Assembly: GCA_003151815.1 (NCBI GenBank)
Contig: PLYN01000045.1
Location: forward strand, 1-64,000
Reading direction: 5' to 3'
Source of the DNA: Bacteroidota bacterium
GTDB taxonomy: Bacteria > Bacteroidota > Bacteroidia > 2-12-FULL-35-15
DNA length: 64,000 nt
In this document: in pieces, positions 29,848-39,540 of the stretch
Numbering within the stretch: position 1 is the stretch's first letter
How the letters are laid out: every line of letters starts with the position of its first letter
Notes under the pieces: model-generated
What the model was told of the DNA's origin: nothing
Databases searched by the model: none
What the model saw: only the letters and a program-made list of their open reading frames with translations
Program-made: the position numbers and the translations under genes

Positions 29848-30717
29848 ATGAAAAAATTAAAATTTCTTTTAGCTATACTAGTTGTTGCAATTGTAGCAGT
29901 TAATATAAATGCACAAGAAGTAATAAAACCACCTAAGTATCCTGATGGTATCTATACAAAAGAAAATAGCCGGACCAGAAGAGCTATTCCTTATGCATAC
30001 TTGCGCGAAGCAGATGTAATGTGGAGCAAACGTGTGTGGCGCGTGATTGACCTTCGTGAAAAAATGAATCATCCTTTGTATTATCCCACAGCTCCTATTC
30101 TGGATAGAAAAAGTTTATTTGATGTGATAAAAGATGCTGCTATTAAGGATGGTACTATTACAGCTTTTGGAAATCCTGCTATGGATGATGAGTTTCGCAT
30201 GGAATTAACTAAAAGTGAAATTGAATCTATGCTGATTAAATGGGATTCTACAGCTCAAGCAGAAGATCCTAATAACCCTGGAACAATGATTTCTGCTCCA
30301 GTAAAAAATGTAACATCGTCCGATAAAGTTTGGAAATATTGGATAAAAGAAGATTGGTTCTTTGACAGACAACGTTCCGTATTGGATGTGCGTATTATAG
30401 GCATTTGTCCTTTAATTGAAAAAAGAACTGAAACAGGCGAATCCACAGGTGCCGATCAAGCTTTATTTTGGGTTTACTTTCCTGAAGCAAGACCTGTATT
30501 GGCTAACCAAGAAGTATATATGCGTCACAATGATTCTGAGAGAAGAACATTGGAAGATATTTTTTGGAAACGAATGTTTTCAAGTTATGTTCGTAAAGAA
30601 TCAAACGTTTATGACCGTTCAATTGCAGAATATCAATCAGGTTTAGATGCTTTACTAGAATCAGATCGTGTTAAAGATGATATTTTTAAATTTGAACACG
30701 ATTTATGGCATTTTTAA
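29848..30717 (+). CDS. gldN: T9SS ring protein GldN (PorN)
   Basis: A 289-residue periplasmic protein with a signal peptide (KFLLAILVVAIVAVNINAQ) and the GldN/PorN pattern: PYAYLREADVMWSKRVWRVIDLREKMNHPLYYP, LFDVIKDAAIKDGTITAFG and VLDVRIIGICPLIE. It pairs with GldK in the outer-membrane ring. It ends with a clear terminator, closing the gldK-N operon. Confidence 0.96.
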   Translation: MKKLKFLLAILVVAIVAVNINAQEVIKPPKYPDGIYTKENSRTRRAIPYAYLREADVMWSKRVWRVIDLREKMNHPLYYPTAPILDRKSLFDVIKDAAIKDGTITAFGNPAMDDEFRMELTKSEIESMLIKWDSTAQAEDPNNPGTMISAPVKNVTSSDKVWKYWIKEDWFFDRQRSVLDVRIIGICPLIEKRTETGESTGADQALFWVYFPEARPVLANQEVYMRHNDSERRTLEDIFWKRMFSSYVRKESNVYDRSIAEYQSGLDALLESDRVKDDIFKFEHDLWHF

Positions 30718-30736
30718 TTTACGATTTTTCATAATA

Positions 30737-30770
30737 AAAACCTCTGAGCGAAAATTTCAGGGGTTTTTTT
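30737..30770 (+). terminator. terminator of the gldKLMN operon
   Basis: Stem aaaacctctga / tcaggggtttt (one G-U) followed by seven T, 20 nt downstream of gldN. Confidence 0.8.
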
Positions 30771-30828
30771 ATGACCTATTTTTATACGCGGATTTTTGTT
30801 ACTTTTGAGCATCACAAAAAATAAAATA

Positions 30829-31443
30829 ATGGAAACAGCAATACGTATCACACATTTATTATCAGTAATAATTTTTTTATTGATTTACCTTATAAAAACA
30901 ACTTTATTGTTAGCCAATAAAAATGAAAATCTGGAAAAATTCACTAAAATAATTAAAGTACCCGAAATGATAATTTCTACTTTATTTTTAGCCACAGGTA
31001 TTTATTTGCTTACCCAAATCCCTGAAATAAAATCATTGTTAATTATAAAAATAATTGCTGTATTTGTTTCTATTCCTTTGGCAATAATTGGATTTAAAAA
31101 GAAAAATAAAGCTTTGGCGGTAATCTCATTACTATTAATAATTGGTGCGTATGGTTTGGCTGAAATGAGTAAAAAAGAAAAAACAAAAGCAATGGAAACA
31201 ATTGCTCCATCTGATGTAAACAGCAAGGAATTATTTGACGCAAGTTGTGTAACTTGCCATGGAGTTGATGGAAAGTTAGGATTGATGGGAGCTCCCGATC
31301 TATCTTTGTCTATGATTGATCTGGTTACACGTATTGATATTATTAAAAATGGTAAAGGGGGAATGACAGCATTTGGCGGATCACTTAATGACGAGCAAAT
31401 AGTTGCTGTTGCGGAATACGTAGAAACTCTTAGAAATAAGTAA
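30829..31443 (+). CDS. membrane-anchored cytochrome c protein
   Basis: A 204-residue protein: four hydrophobic segments (about residues 5-24, 42-60, 67-83, 89-105) of SirB-like arrangement, then a c-type cytochrome domain with haem motif CVTCH and distal methionine in GGMTAFGGSL. The haem would face the periplasm and transfer electrons, probably to a terminal oxidase or another cytochrome; the partner is not visible here. The start ATG at 30829 is used rather than the upstream TTG/ATG extension. A TACTTTTG -7-like element lies at 30800-30807. Confidence 0.8.
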   Translation: METAIRITHLLSVIIFLLIYLIKTTLLLANKNENLEKFTKIIKVPEMIISTLFLATGIYLLTQIPEIKSLLIIKIIAVFVSIPLAIIGFKKKNKALAVISLLLIIGAYGLAEMSKKEKTKAMETIAPSDVNSKELFDASCVTCHGVDGKLGLMGAPDLSLSMIDLVTRIDIIKNGKGGMTAFGGSLNDEQIVAVAEYVETLRNK

Positions 31444-31513
31444 ATTTAGGTTTCGGATCATTAAAATAACAAAACTGGTTTAGGCAACCAGACTTATAAA
31501 TTGAAAAAATTAA

Positions 31514-32716
31514 ATGTTCGATACTTTAAAGAAACAGGAAACGGCAATACTTGTTGGGTTGATAAGCAAAAAGCAAGACGAAGAAAAAGTAAAGGAATAT
31601 CTTGATGAACTTGAGTTTTTGGCTGATACAGCAGGAGCGAAAGTATTAAAAAGATATACTCAACGTTTGGAACATCCCGATTCCAGTACTTTTATAGGTT
31701 CCGGAAAGCTAAATGATGTTCGCAACTTTGTGAAAGAAAACAAAGTGGATATTGTTATCTTCGATGATGAACTTTCTCCTGCCCAACAACGAAATTTAGA
31801 GAAGGCAGTTAATGACGGAGAAGAAATTAAAGTAAAGGTAGTTGACCGCACAAGATTGATTCTTGATATTTTCGCTTCAAGGGCGCATACAGCGCACGCC
31901 AAAACACAAGTAGAACTTGCACAATCCATTTATCTTTTGCCTCGCCTTACAAGGATGTGGTCTCACTTGGATCGTATTAAAGGTGGTATCGGAATGAAAG
32001 GTGCCGGTGAAACAGAAATTGAAACAGACAGGCGAATTGTTCGTGATCGTATTGCTTTACTGAAAGAACGACTGAAGACGATTGACAGGCAAATGGAAAC
32101 GCAGCGTAAAAATCGCGGTGAGATGATACGCGTTGCGTTGGTTGGCTATACCAATGTCGGCAAATCCACTATCATGAATTTGTTAAGTAAAAGTGATGTG
32201 TTTGCTGAAAATAAATTATTTGCCACATTGGATACTACGGTCCGTAAAGTGGTAATTGAAAATTTGCCTTTTTTACTTTCTGATACTGTTGGATTCATCC
32301 GCAAACTACCTACCACTCTTGTAGAATCATTCAAATCAACATTGGATGAAGTTCGTGAGGCTGATATTTTAATACATGTGGTAGATATTTCTCATCCCGG
32401 ATTTGAAGATCAAATAAATGTTGTTAATCAAACATTAAGTGATATTGGCGCTGGGGATAAGCCTACTTTATTGGTATTCAATAAAATTGATGCTTTTACT
32501 TTTGAGAAAAAAGATATTGATGATCTGAGCCCGATAACAAAGCACAATATTAGCCTTGAACAATTAAAAAAAATGTGGATGAGTAAAATGGATACTGAAT
32601 GTCTTTATATATCGGCTGCGAACAAACAAAACATTGATGAGTTTAAAAGTGTACTTTATGAAAAAGTAAAAGAAATGCATCTGAAAAGATACCCATATAA
32701 TAAGTTTTTATTTTAG
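31514..32716 (+). CDS. hflX: ribosome-associated GTPase HflX
   Basis: A 400-residue GTPase that splits or rescues stalled 70S ribosomes. The N-terminal domain (VDIVIFDDELSPAQQRNLEKAV), the glycine-rich GGIGMKGAGETEIETDRR and the G domain (G1 GYTNVGKSTIMNLL, G3 DTVGFIRKLP, G4 NKID) are intact. No extra domains. A 45-nt gap without a hairpin separates it from the convergent L,D-transpeptidase gene. Confidence 0.96.
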   Translation: MFDTLKKQETAILVGLISKKQDEEKVKEYLDELEFLADTAGAKVLKRYTQRLEHPDSSTFIGSGKLNDVRNFVKENKVDIVIFDDELSPAQQRNLEKAVNDGEEIKVKVVDRTRLILDIFASRAHTAHAKTQVELAQSIYLLPRLTRMWSHLDRIKGGIGMKGAGETEIETDRRIVRDRIALLKERLKTIDRQMETQRKNRGEMIRVALVGYTNVGKSTIMNLLSKSDVFAENKLFATLDTTVRKVVIENLPFLLSDTVGFIRKLPTTLVESFKSTLDEVREADILIHVVDISHPGFEDQINVVNQTLSDIGAGDKPTLLVFNKIDAFTFEKKDIDDLSPITKHNISLEQLKKMWMSKMDTECLYISAANKQNIDEFKSVLYEKVKEMHLKRYPYNKFLF

Positions 32717-32761
32717 TTTAAGACTTACCTAAAGATTTTGTGTCAAATTCATAATGCCAAA

Positions 32762-34477
32762 TTATTTTCCATACAATTCCTTCAACATTTTTTCATCTCG
32801 CATATACACATCCATAAAATAAAATAGTTTATTATTTTCATCCGCTTCAATGGTGAAGTAATTGACATAGATAGGTATTGGTCTTTTTAAATAAATATAC
32901 TTTTGTACCGGCTTTGATAAATCAATTTGCAATTGATCTACAGTATATTTCAGGCTATCATCGCGAATAAGGTATTCTGCAAAATCAACCGATTTTTCGA
33001 GACGAATACAGCCGTGGCTTAGTGCTCTCAAATCTTTGCTAAATAATTTATGATTATTGGTATCGTGCAAATACACTCCGTATTTATTATTGAAATTAAA
33101 TTTTAAAATCCCAAGAGAATTATCTTCGCCAATGCGCTGACGGAGCGTAAATGGGAAAAAATTTACTTTATATCTATTCCAGTTGACAAGTGTATCAACT
33201 AACTTATTATTTCTATCAAGCACATCAAAATGTTCTCTATTTAAATATGAAGTATCACGTTTTAATTTAGGTAAAATTTCTTTTGTAACGATACTATAAG
33301 GAACTGTCCAATAAGGATAAATTATGAAATAACGAATGGTGCTTTTGAGCAGCGGTGTTGGCATTTTGGGGTTTCCGACAATTACTCTTGATCTCATTAC
33401 CAGTGTATCTTGTTCGATCACTTTCATTTCATATTTTGGAATGTTTATCCATACAAATTTATTTTCGTTTGGTGCGTCATAATATCGCCATCGTTCCATG
33501 TTCATTTCAATTTGCCAGATGCAATCCTGTTTTGTTTGTTGAAGCGCTTTATAAGTTAGCGATCCGATTTTGCCATCGTCAGTTAAATTATGTTGGAACT
33601 GAAAGTTTTTAATTGCTTTTTCTAAATTACTTAAATCCGAAATTTTAGGATCTTTAAAATAATTATGACCCGCAATCAATCGTTGTTTCAAACGTTCGTT
33701 AAATGTCAGTGTATCCATTCCAGATTTTAAAAGGCCATCCCAATTAGAATCTTTAAATTCCATTTTAAATTTTGCCAGTCCTCGTTTTAGCGCTTTATAC
33801 TGTTTACCAGCCGGCTCCAATGAATCAATTGAAGTTCGAATAGCATTGCGTTTTACTGCATCGTTCAAAACATCAACGATATTTGTATCCAACTTCTCGC
33901 CCTTCCATTCCCTTTTAAAACTCTCCGGGTTTAACCGACCTTTATGAACATGCACTGCAAGTGTAATTAATGCATCAGTCAATAATATATCTACTTCCGA
34001 AATTTTAACAGCATCATATTTTTTTGTAACAGAATCTTTTTCAGAAGTTATTAATTTAAGTATCTGACCGAGGTGATAATCATTTGAAATCAGTCCATAA
34101 TCGGCCGAATTTTTAATTAAATCTATTAGGGAATCACTTTGCCTTAAATGCTTTCCTTTATCTGTCCAAATAGGATTAAAATTATTTTTTTTGTAAAATT
34201 CAATGACTTGTTTTATCGCATAAAGATTGGCATCGGCGATAACCGATACTTTTAAAGTATCGAAATCGTTTAATTGCGTTTCAATTAATTTTGCAACTTC
34301 CTCATTTACATGTTCGGGTTCCGTAACCAGAACAATAGGTCTCGCTTTTCCCTGCGAACATTTGTTGCAACTAATAATGCATATTGCAGAAAATAATAAA
34401 AGAAAAAAGTGATGATGTTTCAATTGGAAGAAATATTTTTTCCAAAAGTAAACAACATTCATTAAAACCATACTCAT
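32762..34477 (-). CDS. murein L,D-transpeptidase (YcbB-like)
   Basis: A 571-residue envelope enzyme that forms 3-3 peptidoglycan crosslinks. A membrane or lipoprotein signal (HHHFFLLLFSAICIISC, Cys 38) is followed by the scaffold domain, a peptidoglycan-binding motif (AIKNFQFQHNLTDDGKIGSLTYKAL) and the YkuD catalytic site HGCIRLEKSVDFAEYLI with Cys. The GVYLHDTN block upstream belongs to the active site too. Whether the protein is lipidated at Cys 38 or cut elsewhere is uncertain. Divergent from purT. Confidence 0.9.
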   Translation of the reverse strand: MSMVLMNVVYFWKKYFFQLKHHHFFLLLFSAICIISCNKCSQGKARPIVLVTEPEHVNEEVAKLIETQLNDFDTLKVSVIADANLYAIKQVIEFYKKNNFNPIWTDKGKHLRQSDSLIDLIKNSADYGLISNDYHLGQILKLITSEKDSVTKKYDAVKISEVDILLTDALITLAVHVHKGRLNPESFKREWKGEKLDTNIVDVLNDAVKRNAIRTSIDSLEPAGKQYKALKRGLAKFKMEFKDSNWDGLLKSGMDTLTFNERLKQRLIAGHNYFKDPKISDLSNLEKAIKNFQFQHNLTDDGKIGSLTYKALQQTKQDCIWQIEMNMERWRYYDAPNENKFVWINIPKYEMKVIEQDTLVMRSRVIVGNPKMPTPLLKSTIRYFIIYPYWTVPYSIVTKEILPKLKRDTSYLNREHFDVLDRNNKLVDTLVNWNRYKVNFFPFTLRQRIGEDNSLGILKFNFNNKYGVYLHDTNNHKLFSKDLRALSHGCIRLEKSVDFAEYLIRDDSLKYTVDQLQIDLSKPVQKYIYLKRPIPIYVNYFTIEADENNKLFYFMDVYMRDEKMLKELYGK

Positions 34478-34541
34478 TAATTTTAACAGGTTATCATTTG
34501 AACAAATAATTTATTACACTTCCATAAATGTTTCAAATCAT

Positions 34542-34549
34542 TAACTTTG
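34542..34549 (+). promoter_or_regulatory. candidate -7 promoter element of purT
   Basis: TAACTTTG, matching TAnnTTTG, 27-34 nt before the purT ATG. No convincing -33 box. Confidence 0.4.
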
Positions 34550-34575
34550 AGCTATCAATTTCGAATTAAAGTATT

Positions 34576-35772
34576 ATGAAAAAAATAATGTTATTAGGCT
34601 CCGGGGAGCTGGGGAAAGAGTTTGTAATTGCGGTAAAGCGTTTAGGACAATATGTGATAGCAGTAGATTCATATAACGATGCACCCGCACAACAAGTTGC
34701 TGATGAACGTGAAGTAATTAATATGTTGGATGGAAATGAATTGGACAGGATCGTTGCCAAACACCAACCTGATATTATTGTTCCGGAAATTGAAGCCATC
34801 CGTACCGAACGTTTTTATGATTACGAAAAGCAAGGAATTCAAGTAGTACCCAGCGCCAGAGCAGCGAACTTTACTATGAACCGTAAGGCAATCAGAGATC
34901 TGGCAGCAAAAGAATTAGGTTTAAAAACTGCAAAATATGAGTATGCAAATAGTTTAGATGAATTGATCGCTGCTGTAAAAATTATAGGGATTCCCTGTGT
35001 GGTAAAGCCGTTGATGAGTTCATCCGGTAAAGGACAATCAGTAATTAAAAATGAAGAAGATGGTTCGACTTCGCTCACCACAAGTATTGAAAAAGCCTGG
35101 AAATATGCGCAAGCAGGCAAACGCGGGGATCATACAGAAGTAATTGTTGAAGCTTTTGTTAATTTTAATTCTGAAATTACGTTATTGACCGTTACACAAA
35201 AAAATGGCAACACCTTGTTGTGTCCACCCATTGGCCACAGACAGGAGCGTGGTGATTACCAGGAAAGTTGGCAACCGGCTGAAATAAAACCCGAGCATTT
35301 AAAAGAAGCACGATCAATCGCTAATAAAGTTACTAAAGCGTTAACCGGATCAGGAATTTGGGGAGTGGAATTTTTCCTTGCCGATGATGGCGTTTATTTT
35401 TCTGAGTTATCACCTCGTCCGCACGACACAGGAATGGTGACATTGGCGGGAACACAAAATTTTTCTGAATTCGAATTACATGCACGTGCTGTATTAGGTT
35501 TGCCCATACCCGAAATTATATTAGAGCGAGTTGGTGCCAGTGCAGTTATTTTAGCGTCTAACGAAGGATCGCATCCTATTTATATTGGAATTGAAAATGC
35601 GATGGATAACAAGCTAAGTGATATACGGATCTTTGGAAAGCCCACTACCCGTCCCTATCGAAGGATGGCTGTGGCGTTGACATACGACAAAACAGGAAGT
35701 GATGTAGATGCCGTTAAACAACGTGCCATTGAAATTGCAAAAAAAGTGAAAGTGGAATCTAAAGCATTTTAA
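34576..35772 (+). CDS. purT: formate-dependent GAR transformylase with short insertion
   Basis: Makes formylglycinamide ribotide from formate, ATP and GAR in purine synthesis. The 398-residue ATP-grasp enzyme has [35 protein letters not shown] and [29 protein letters not shown]. Compared with the form I expect, eight residues (163-170, DGSTSLTT) lie between IKNEE and SIEKAWKYA; they are encoded by ggttcgacttcgctcacca, a dispersed-repeat motif. The site is a surface loop of the ATP-grasp lid, so function is probably kept. Confidence 0.95.
   Translation: MKKIMLLGSGELGKEFVIAVKRLGQYVIAVDSYNDAPAQQVADEREVINMLDGNELDRIVAKHQPDIIVPEIEAIRTERFYDYEKQGIQVVPSARAANFTMNRKAIRDLAAKELGLKTAKYEYANSLDELIAAVKIIGIPCVVKPLMSSSGKGQSVIKNEEDGSTSLTTSIEKAWKYAQAGKRGDHTEVIVEAFVNFNSEITLLTVTQKNGNTLLCPPIGHRQERGDYQESWQPAEIKPEHLKEARSIANKVTKALTGSGIWGVEFFLADDGVYFSELSPRPHDTGMVTLAGTQNFSEFELHARAVLGLPIPEIILERVGASAVILASNEGSHPIYIGIENAMDNKLSDIRIFGKPTTRPYRRMAVALTYDKTGSDVDAVKQRAIEIAKKVKVESKAF
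35062..35085. repeat. TTCGACTTCGCTCA-type repeat inside purT
   Basis: 24 nt, in frame, encoding eight extra residues. The core ttcgacttcgctcacca resembles the motifs at 15251 (reverse complement cttcgacaagctcagg) and 11-45. Assignment rests on this similarity and on the apparent insertion. Confidence 0.55.
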
Positions 35773-35776
35773 TGTT

Positions 35777-36031
35777 TCAACCGTGTTTTATTTTAAAGAA
35801 CACAATAACGCTTGCTAAAATTAATGTGACCGCATTGGCGGCAATGATCGGAAAATCATTTAAAAGAATCCCATAGATCAGCCAACAAAAAATTCCAATT
35901 GTAAATATAATATACATGACTAAAGATATTCCGTTGGTGTTTCGTGTTTTAACAATTTGTAATACTTGAGGGATGAAGGCAATGGTAGTAAAGCTTGCTG
36001 CTAATAATCCTATGATCGTTATCGAATTCAT
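35777..36031 (-). CDS. SemiSWEET-type transporter
   Basis: An 84-residue membrane protein with three helices. The PQ-loop signature FIPQVLQIVKTRNTNGISLVMY lies in helix 1 to loop, as in SemiSWEET/MtN3 sugar transporters that work as dimers. It ends 4 nt from purT, tail to tail. Substrate, probably a small sugar, is not evident. Confidence 0.88.
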   Translation of the reverse strand: MNSITIIGLLAASFTTIAFIPQVLQIVKTRNTNGISLVMYIIFTIGIFCWLIYGILLNDFPIIAANAVTLILASVIVFFKIKHG

Positions 36032-36195
36032 TTTGCATTAAATTTGGTTGCAAAGCTAATCAAATAAGCAAAAAACAGAGTATCAAAATACTTTTTTAAA
36101 AATGATATATCCGATTCTAAGTCTAAATTTGCAGATATGAATTGAGAAAATATTTTATCAATAAGTATATTTAAAAATTATCAAATTACAATTTA

Positions 36196-36909
36196 ATGGC
36201 TCTTATCCTAAACATAGAAACTGCATCAACAGTATGCAGTGTATCGCTTGCAAAAGATGGAGATCTACTAACATTCAAAGAACAAAACGGAGACTATTCC
36301 CACTCGGAAAATCTTACGCTTTTTATTCAGGAAATATGCCGGCAAGCAGATATTAAACTATCAGCAATTGATGCGATAGCAGTAAGTAAAGGCCCTGGCT
36401 CATACACAGGATTAAGGATCGGAGTGAGTACTGCAAAAGGATTGTGTTATTCTTTAAATAAACCTTTAATTGCAATTAATACATTAGAACATCTTTCGTT
36501 ATCCGTCTCAAAAAATTTCAAGTTGCATCCTGATAGTTACATGAACTCCGCTATCCCAACTTTGTATTGTCCTATGCTAGATGCAAGAAGAATGGAAGTA
36601 TATTGTGCCGTATATGATTCGTTAAATAAGGAAGTAATACCGACTGCTGCTGAAATAATTGATGAACATTCTTTTATAAATTTGTTAAAAGAAAATAGAG
36701 TTGTATTCTTTGGTGACGGCTCAACAAAATGCAAAGAAATTTTATTTGTAAATAAAAATGCACTATTTATTGATGATGTGACCCTATCAGCAAAAAACAT
36801 GATACTCCTTTCTGAGAATGCCTTCATTAATAAACAATTTGAAGATGTTGCCTATTTTGAACCTTTTTATTTGAAAGATTTTATGGTCGGGAAAAGCAAT
36901 AAACAATAG
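36196..36909 (+). CDS. tsaB: tRNA threonylcarbamoyladenosine biosynthesis protein TsaB
   Basis: A 237-residue partner of TsaD in making t6A37 in tRNAs. Typical ILNIETASTVCSVSLAKDG opening, HSENLTLFIQEI and AIAVSKGPGSYTGLRIGVSTAKGL (the ASKGD-fold phosphate loop). It is inactive alone but needed for the complex. A TAAATTTG -7-like element lies at 36124-36131. Confidence 0.95.
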   Translation: MALILNIETASTVCSVSLAKDGDLLTFKEQNGDYSHSENLTLFIQEICRQADIKLSAIDAIAVSKGPGSYTGLRIGVSTAKGLCYSLNKPLIAINTLEHLSLSVSKNFKLHPDSYMNSAIPTLYCPMLDARRMEVYCAVYDSLNKEVIPTAAEIIDEHSFINLLKENRVVFFGDGSTKCKEILFVNKNALFIDDVTLSAKNMILLSENAFINKQFEDVAYFEPFYLKDFMVGKSNKQ

Positions 36910-36974
36910 AATCTGGCATTAAAAATTAAAATCTTTAATTGAAATAAAATCTCTATATAAATAATGTTTTTCGG

Positions 36975-36982
36975 TATATTTG
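36975..36982 (+). promoter_or_regulatory. candidate -7 element of the PorT-like gene
   Basis: TATATTTG, fitting TAnnTTTG, 23-30 nt upstream of the ATG at 37005. No clear -33 box. Confidence 0.4.
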
Positions 36983-37004
36983 AGCTTTACTACGATTGAA
37001 AAAT

Positions 37005-37619
37005 ATGAAAAGAATAGTTCTATTACTTTTACTTATTTCTTCCAAAATAAATGCACAAGAACATTTTAATTGGGGATTGAAAGAAGGAATGACTACAAGC
37101 CGATTGTCGGGTAATACATACAAAGGATTTCATAAATTTGGATTTGTAGGTGGAGGGTTTATTAAAACTACATTGAAGGGAAACTGGGTTGTAGCACTTG
37201 AAATAATGTATACAGAAAAAGGCTGCAGAAACGTGCCGACTGATTATTCGAATAGTTATTTTTTACAACTAAGTTATCTTGAATTTCCTTTATTGTTTCA
37301 ATACCGTATAAACAGATTAGGTATAGAATTAGGTCCCGGGTATGGCTTTTTAATGAAAACAAAAGAAATTATAGAAATAAATGGCAGAGATTACTCCGGA
37401 ACACAATCGTTTAATAGTAGAGAAGTAACTTTTAATATAGGTGCTCATTACACATACAGTAGTCGTTTTGGACTTAATTTACGTTTTACAAATTCTTTGA
37501 TTCCTGTTCGTAAAGATCCTTCTGCAGGAGGAAAATATTACCAATACGGACAAAAGAATACTCTATTGGCTTTGTGTTTAACATACGAATTTGGAAATTT
37601 AGGTTCTATTTGGAGGTGA
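37005..37619 (+). CDS. PorT family outer membrane beta-barrel protein (1)
   Basis: A 204-residue protein: signal peptide KRIVLLLLLISSKINAQ, then barrel strands with LEIMYTEKGC, LSYLEFPLLFQYRI, ELGPGYGFLM and NLRFTNSLIPVR. Similar blocks occur in the gene at 42695, so the two are paralogues of the PorT/OmpA-like barrel group. Role unknown; some PorT proteins aid T9SS. The ATG at 37005 is used instead of the track's TTG at 36996. ubiX starts within the stop codon of this gene. Confidence 0.8.
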   Translation: MKRIVLLLLLISSKINAQEHFNWGLKEGMTTSRLSGNTYKGFHKFGFVGGGFIKTTLKGNWVVALEIMYTEKGCRNVPTDYSNSYFLQLSYLEFPLLFQYRINRLGIELGPGYGFLMKTKEIIEINGRDYSGTQSFNSREVTFNIGAHYTYSSRFGLNLRFTNSLIPVRKDPSAGGKYYQYGQKNTLLALCLTYEFGNLGSIWR

Positions 37620-38215
37620 AAGATAATAACAAACATAAAATAGTTATAGCAATAACAGGCGCCAGTGGTGCCATTTATGCGAAAGTATTGTTGGATAAAC
37701 TTCGACAACTGCATGAACAAAGCTTGCCCATGGGCAGTCAAGTTGAAATTATTAGTATTGTGATGTCTGACAATGCTAAAGATGTTTGGAAATTTGAATT
37801 GGGAAATACTGATTATGAAAAATTTCCATTTACTATTTACAATAAAAATGATTTTTTTGCTCCCTTTGCATCAGGCTCGGCAAAATATGATATCATGATC
37901 GTATGCCCTTGTTCGATGGGAACTTTAGGACGTATTGCCAGCGGTATCTCTAATGATCTGACCACCCGTGCTGCCGACGTGATATTAAAGGAACGAAGAA
38001 AATTAATTTTAGTCACCCGCGATACCCCTTTGAGCTTGATCCATATCAACAATATGAAAGCAGTTACAGAAGCAGGAGGGATCATTTGCCCTGCCAGTCC
38101 GTCATTTTATAGCCAACCAAAAAATTTCGAAGAGCTTGCCTCTACTGTGATCGACAGAGTAATTGATCTTTGCGGCCTTACCCATTCCATGTATCGTTGG
38201 GGCGAAAAGGCTTAA
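37616..38215 (+). CDS. ubiX: flavin prenyltransferase UbiX
   Basis: Produces prenylated FMN for UbiD-type decarboxylases. The 199-residue protein has HKIVIAITGASGAIYAKVLLDKL, MIVCPCSMGTLGRIASGISNDLTTRAADV and TRDTPLSLIHINNM. The start is uncertain: the track's GTG at 37574 is inside the previous gene, whereas GTG 37616 overlaps that gene's TGA (GTGA) and is preceded by ttggag, so it is preferred. No ubiD is in this window. Confidence 0.92.
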   Translation: MKDNNKHKIVIAITGASGAIYAKVLLDKLRQLHEQSLPMGSQVEIISIVMSDNAKDVWKFELGNTDYEKFPFTIYNKNDFFAPFASGSAKYDIMIVCPCSMGTLGRIASGISNDLTTRAADVILKERRKLILVTRDTPLSLIHINNMKAVTEAGGIICPASPSFYSQPKNFEELASTVIDRVIDLCGLTHSMYRWGEKA

Positions 38216-38363
38216 CGACTAGCAATTTCCATGTTTTGTTTTTTTATTAACAATTTTTGTTGATAAATTACACGGTCGAAAAGCAACTTTAACATTTACA
38301 ATTTCGTTTTAAATTTTGTATTTTAGTTAAATGAATTTGTTAACCCCTTAATACAAAACATAC

Positions 38364-38558
38364 ATGTTTGAATTAAGTAAAAATATATTGGAAAAAGTAA
38401 GTTTTGATAAAACACTTTTCCGTAAAGAATTGACCAAGGCTGTTAAATGGCTGAAGCCGGATGAGAAAATGCTATTAATGGTTTGGTGCATCAGTATGTA
38501 CGGAAATCAATATAAAGATGTGATCTCAGAGGTTTTTAAGAATGTCACAAAATCTTAA
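38364..38558 (+). CDS. small conserved protein, hypothetical
   Basis: A 64-residue basic helical protein ([38 protein letters not shown]). No membrane segment, no family name known to me. It overlaps the last 14 nt of the convergent queG. Similar short proteins with the [11 protein letters not shown] pattern are, I believe, common in Bacteroidota, but function is open. Confidence 0.6.
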   Translation: MFELSKNILEKVSFDKTLFRKELTKAVKWLKPDEKMLLMVWCISMYGNQYKDVISEVFKNVTKS

Positions 38559-39471
38559 TAAAATCAATATTCCGTTTTAATCCATTGAATTTTGTTCGCT
38601 TAACCGCAGAATTTTTAAACACACGTTTAAAAGTTTCTTCTGTTAATTCTTCCCAGTCATTTTTTTTCATGCCCAATAGTTCATTATTGGCTTGAAAGTA
38701 TTTCTCTGTACTCGATTTCGAGAACCGGTTCCAGGGACAAACATCCTGGCAAATATCACATCCAAATACCCAATTATCAAATTTGCCTTTCATTTCAGAA
38801 GGAATATTTTCTTTCAATTCAATTGTGAAATAGGAAATGCATTTGCTTCCATCAACCACGTAAGGTGCGATAATAGCGTCAGTTGGACATGCATCTATAC
38901 ATCGAGTGCAAGAACCACAATAATCTTTTATAGGACCATCGGCATCCAACTCTAAGTCAACAATTAATTCAGCAATAAAATAAAAGGAGCCACTTTCTTT
39001 ATTGATGAGATTACTATTTTTACCGATCCAACCCAAACCACCTTTTTTAGCCCATGCTTTATCCAGAACCGGTGCAGAATCCACAAATGCTCGTCCATCC
39101 ACTTCACCGATATTGTCTTTAATAAATTCCAACAACTGATTTAGTTTTTCTTTTATCACAAAATGATAATCCTCACCAAAGGCATATTTACTCACTTTAG
39201 GAGCTGTATCATCTTCTTGGATTTCGGAAGGAAAATAATTCAGCAGAAGCGATATTACAGACCTTGCTCCGGGAGCTAATAAACGAGGATCTAAGCGTTT
39301 ATCAAAATGATTTTGCATGTAACTCATTTGTCCATGCATATTTTTGTTGAGCCAATTTTCTAAGCGTGGTGCTTCTTCTTCTAAAAATTCAGCTTTTGAA
39401 ATACCGCAATAATCAAAGCCTAAACGCTTTGATTCGGATTTAATGAGTTGGGTATTTTTGGAGTGATGCAT
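38545..39471 (-). CDS. queG: epoxyqueuosine reductase
   Basis: The last step of queuosine biosynthesis in tRNA. A 308-residue cobalamin- and Fe-S-dependent enzyme: [25 protein letters not shown], the two 4Fe-4S motifs in [17 protein letters not shown] and [14 protein letters not shown]. The ATG at 39471 is used; the track's start at 39486 is a TTG and adds only five residues. The gene's 3' end overlaps the small gene at 38364. Confidence 0.95.
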   Translation of the reverse strand: MHHSKNTQLIKSESKRLGFDYCGISKAEFLEEEAPRLENWLNKNMHGQMSYMQNHFDKRLDPRLLAPGARSVISLLLNYFPSEIQEDDTAPKVSKYAFGEDYHFVIKEKLNQLLEFIKDNIGEVDGRAFVDSAPVLDKAWAKKGGLGWIGKNSNLINKESGSFYFIAELIVDLELDADGPIKDYCGSCTRCIDACPTDAIIAPYVVDGSKCISYFTIELKENIPSEMKGKFDNWVFGCDICQDVCPWNRFSKSSTEKYFQANNELLGMKKNDWEELTEETFKRVFKNSAVKRTKFNGLKRNIDFIKIL

Positions 39472-39540
39472 TTCCCAAAGATACAAAACTATGAAGAGTC
39501 TTTAAAATGATCGATTTATAAACGTTGAAGGAATTGTTAT

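Noticed and set aside
36996-37004. TTG and other upstream starts of the ORF track (e.g. 36996, 39486, 40303, 42668)
   Set aside because: Internal ATG codons start at the expected signal peptides or domains, so the longer forms were dropped.
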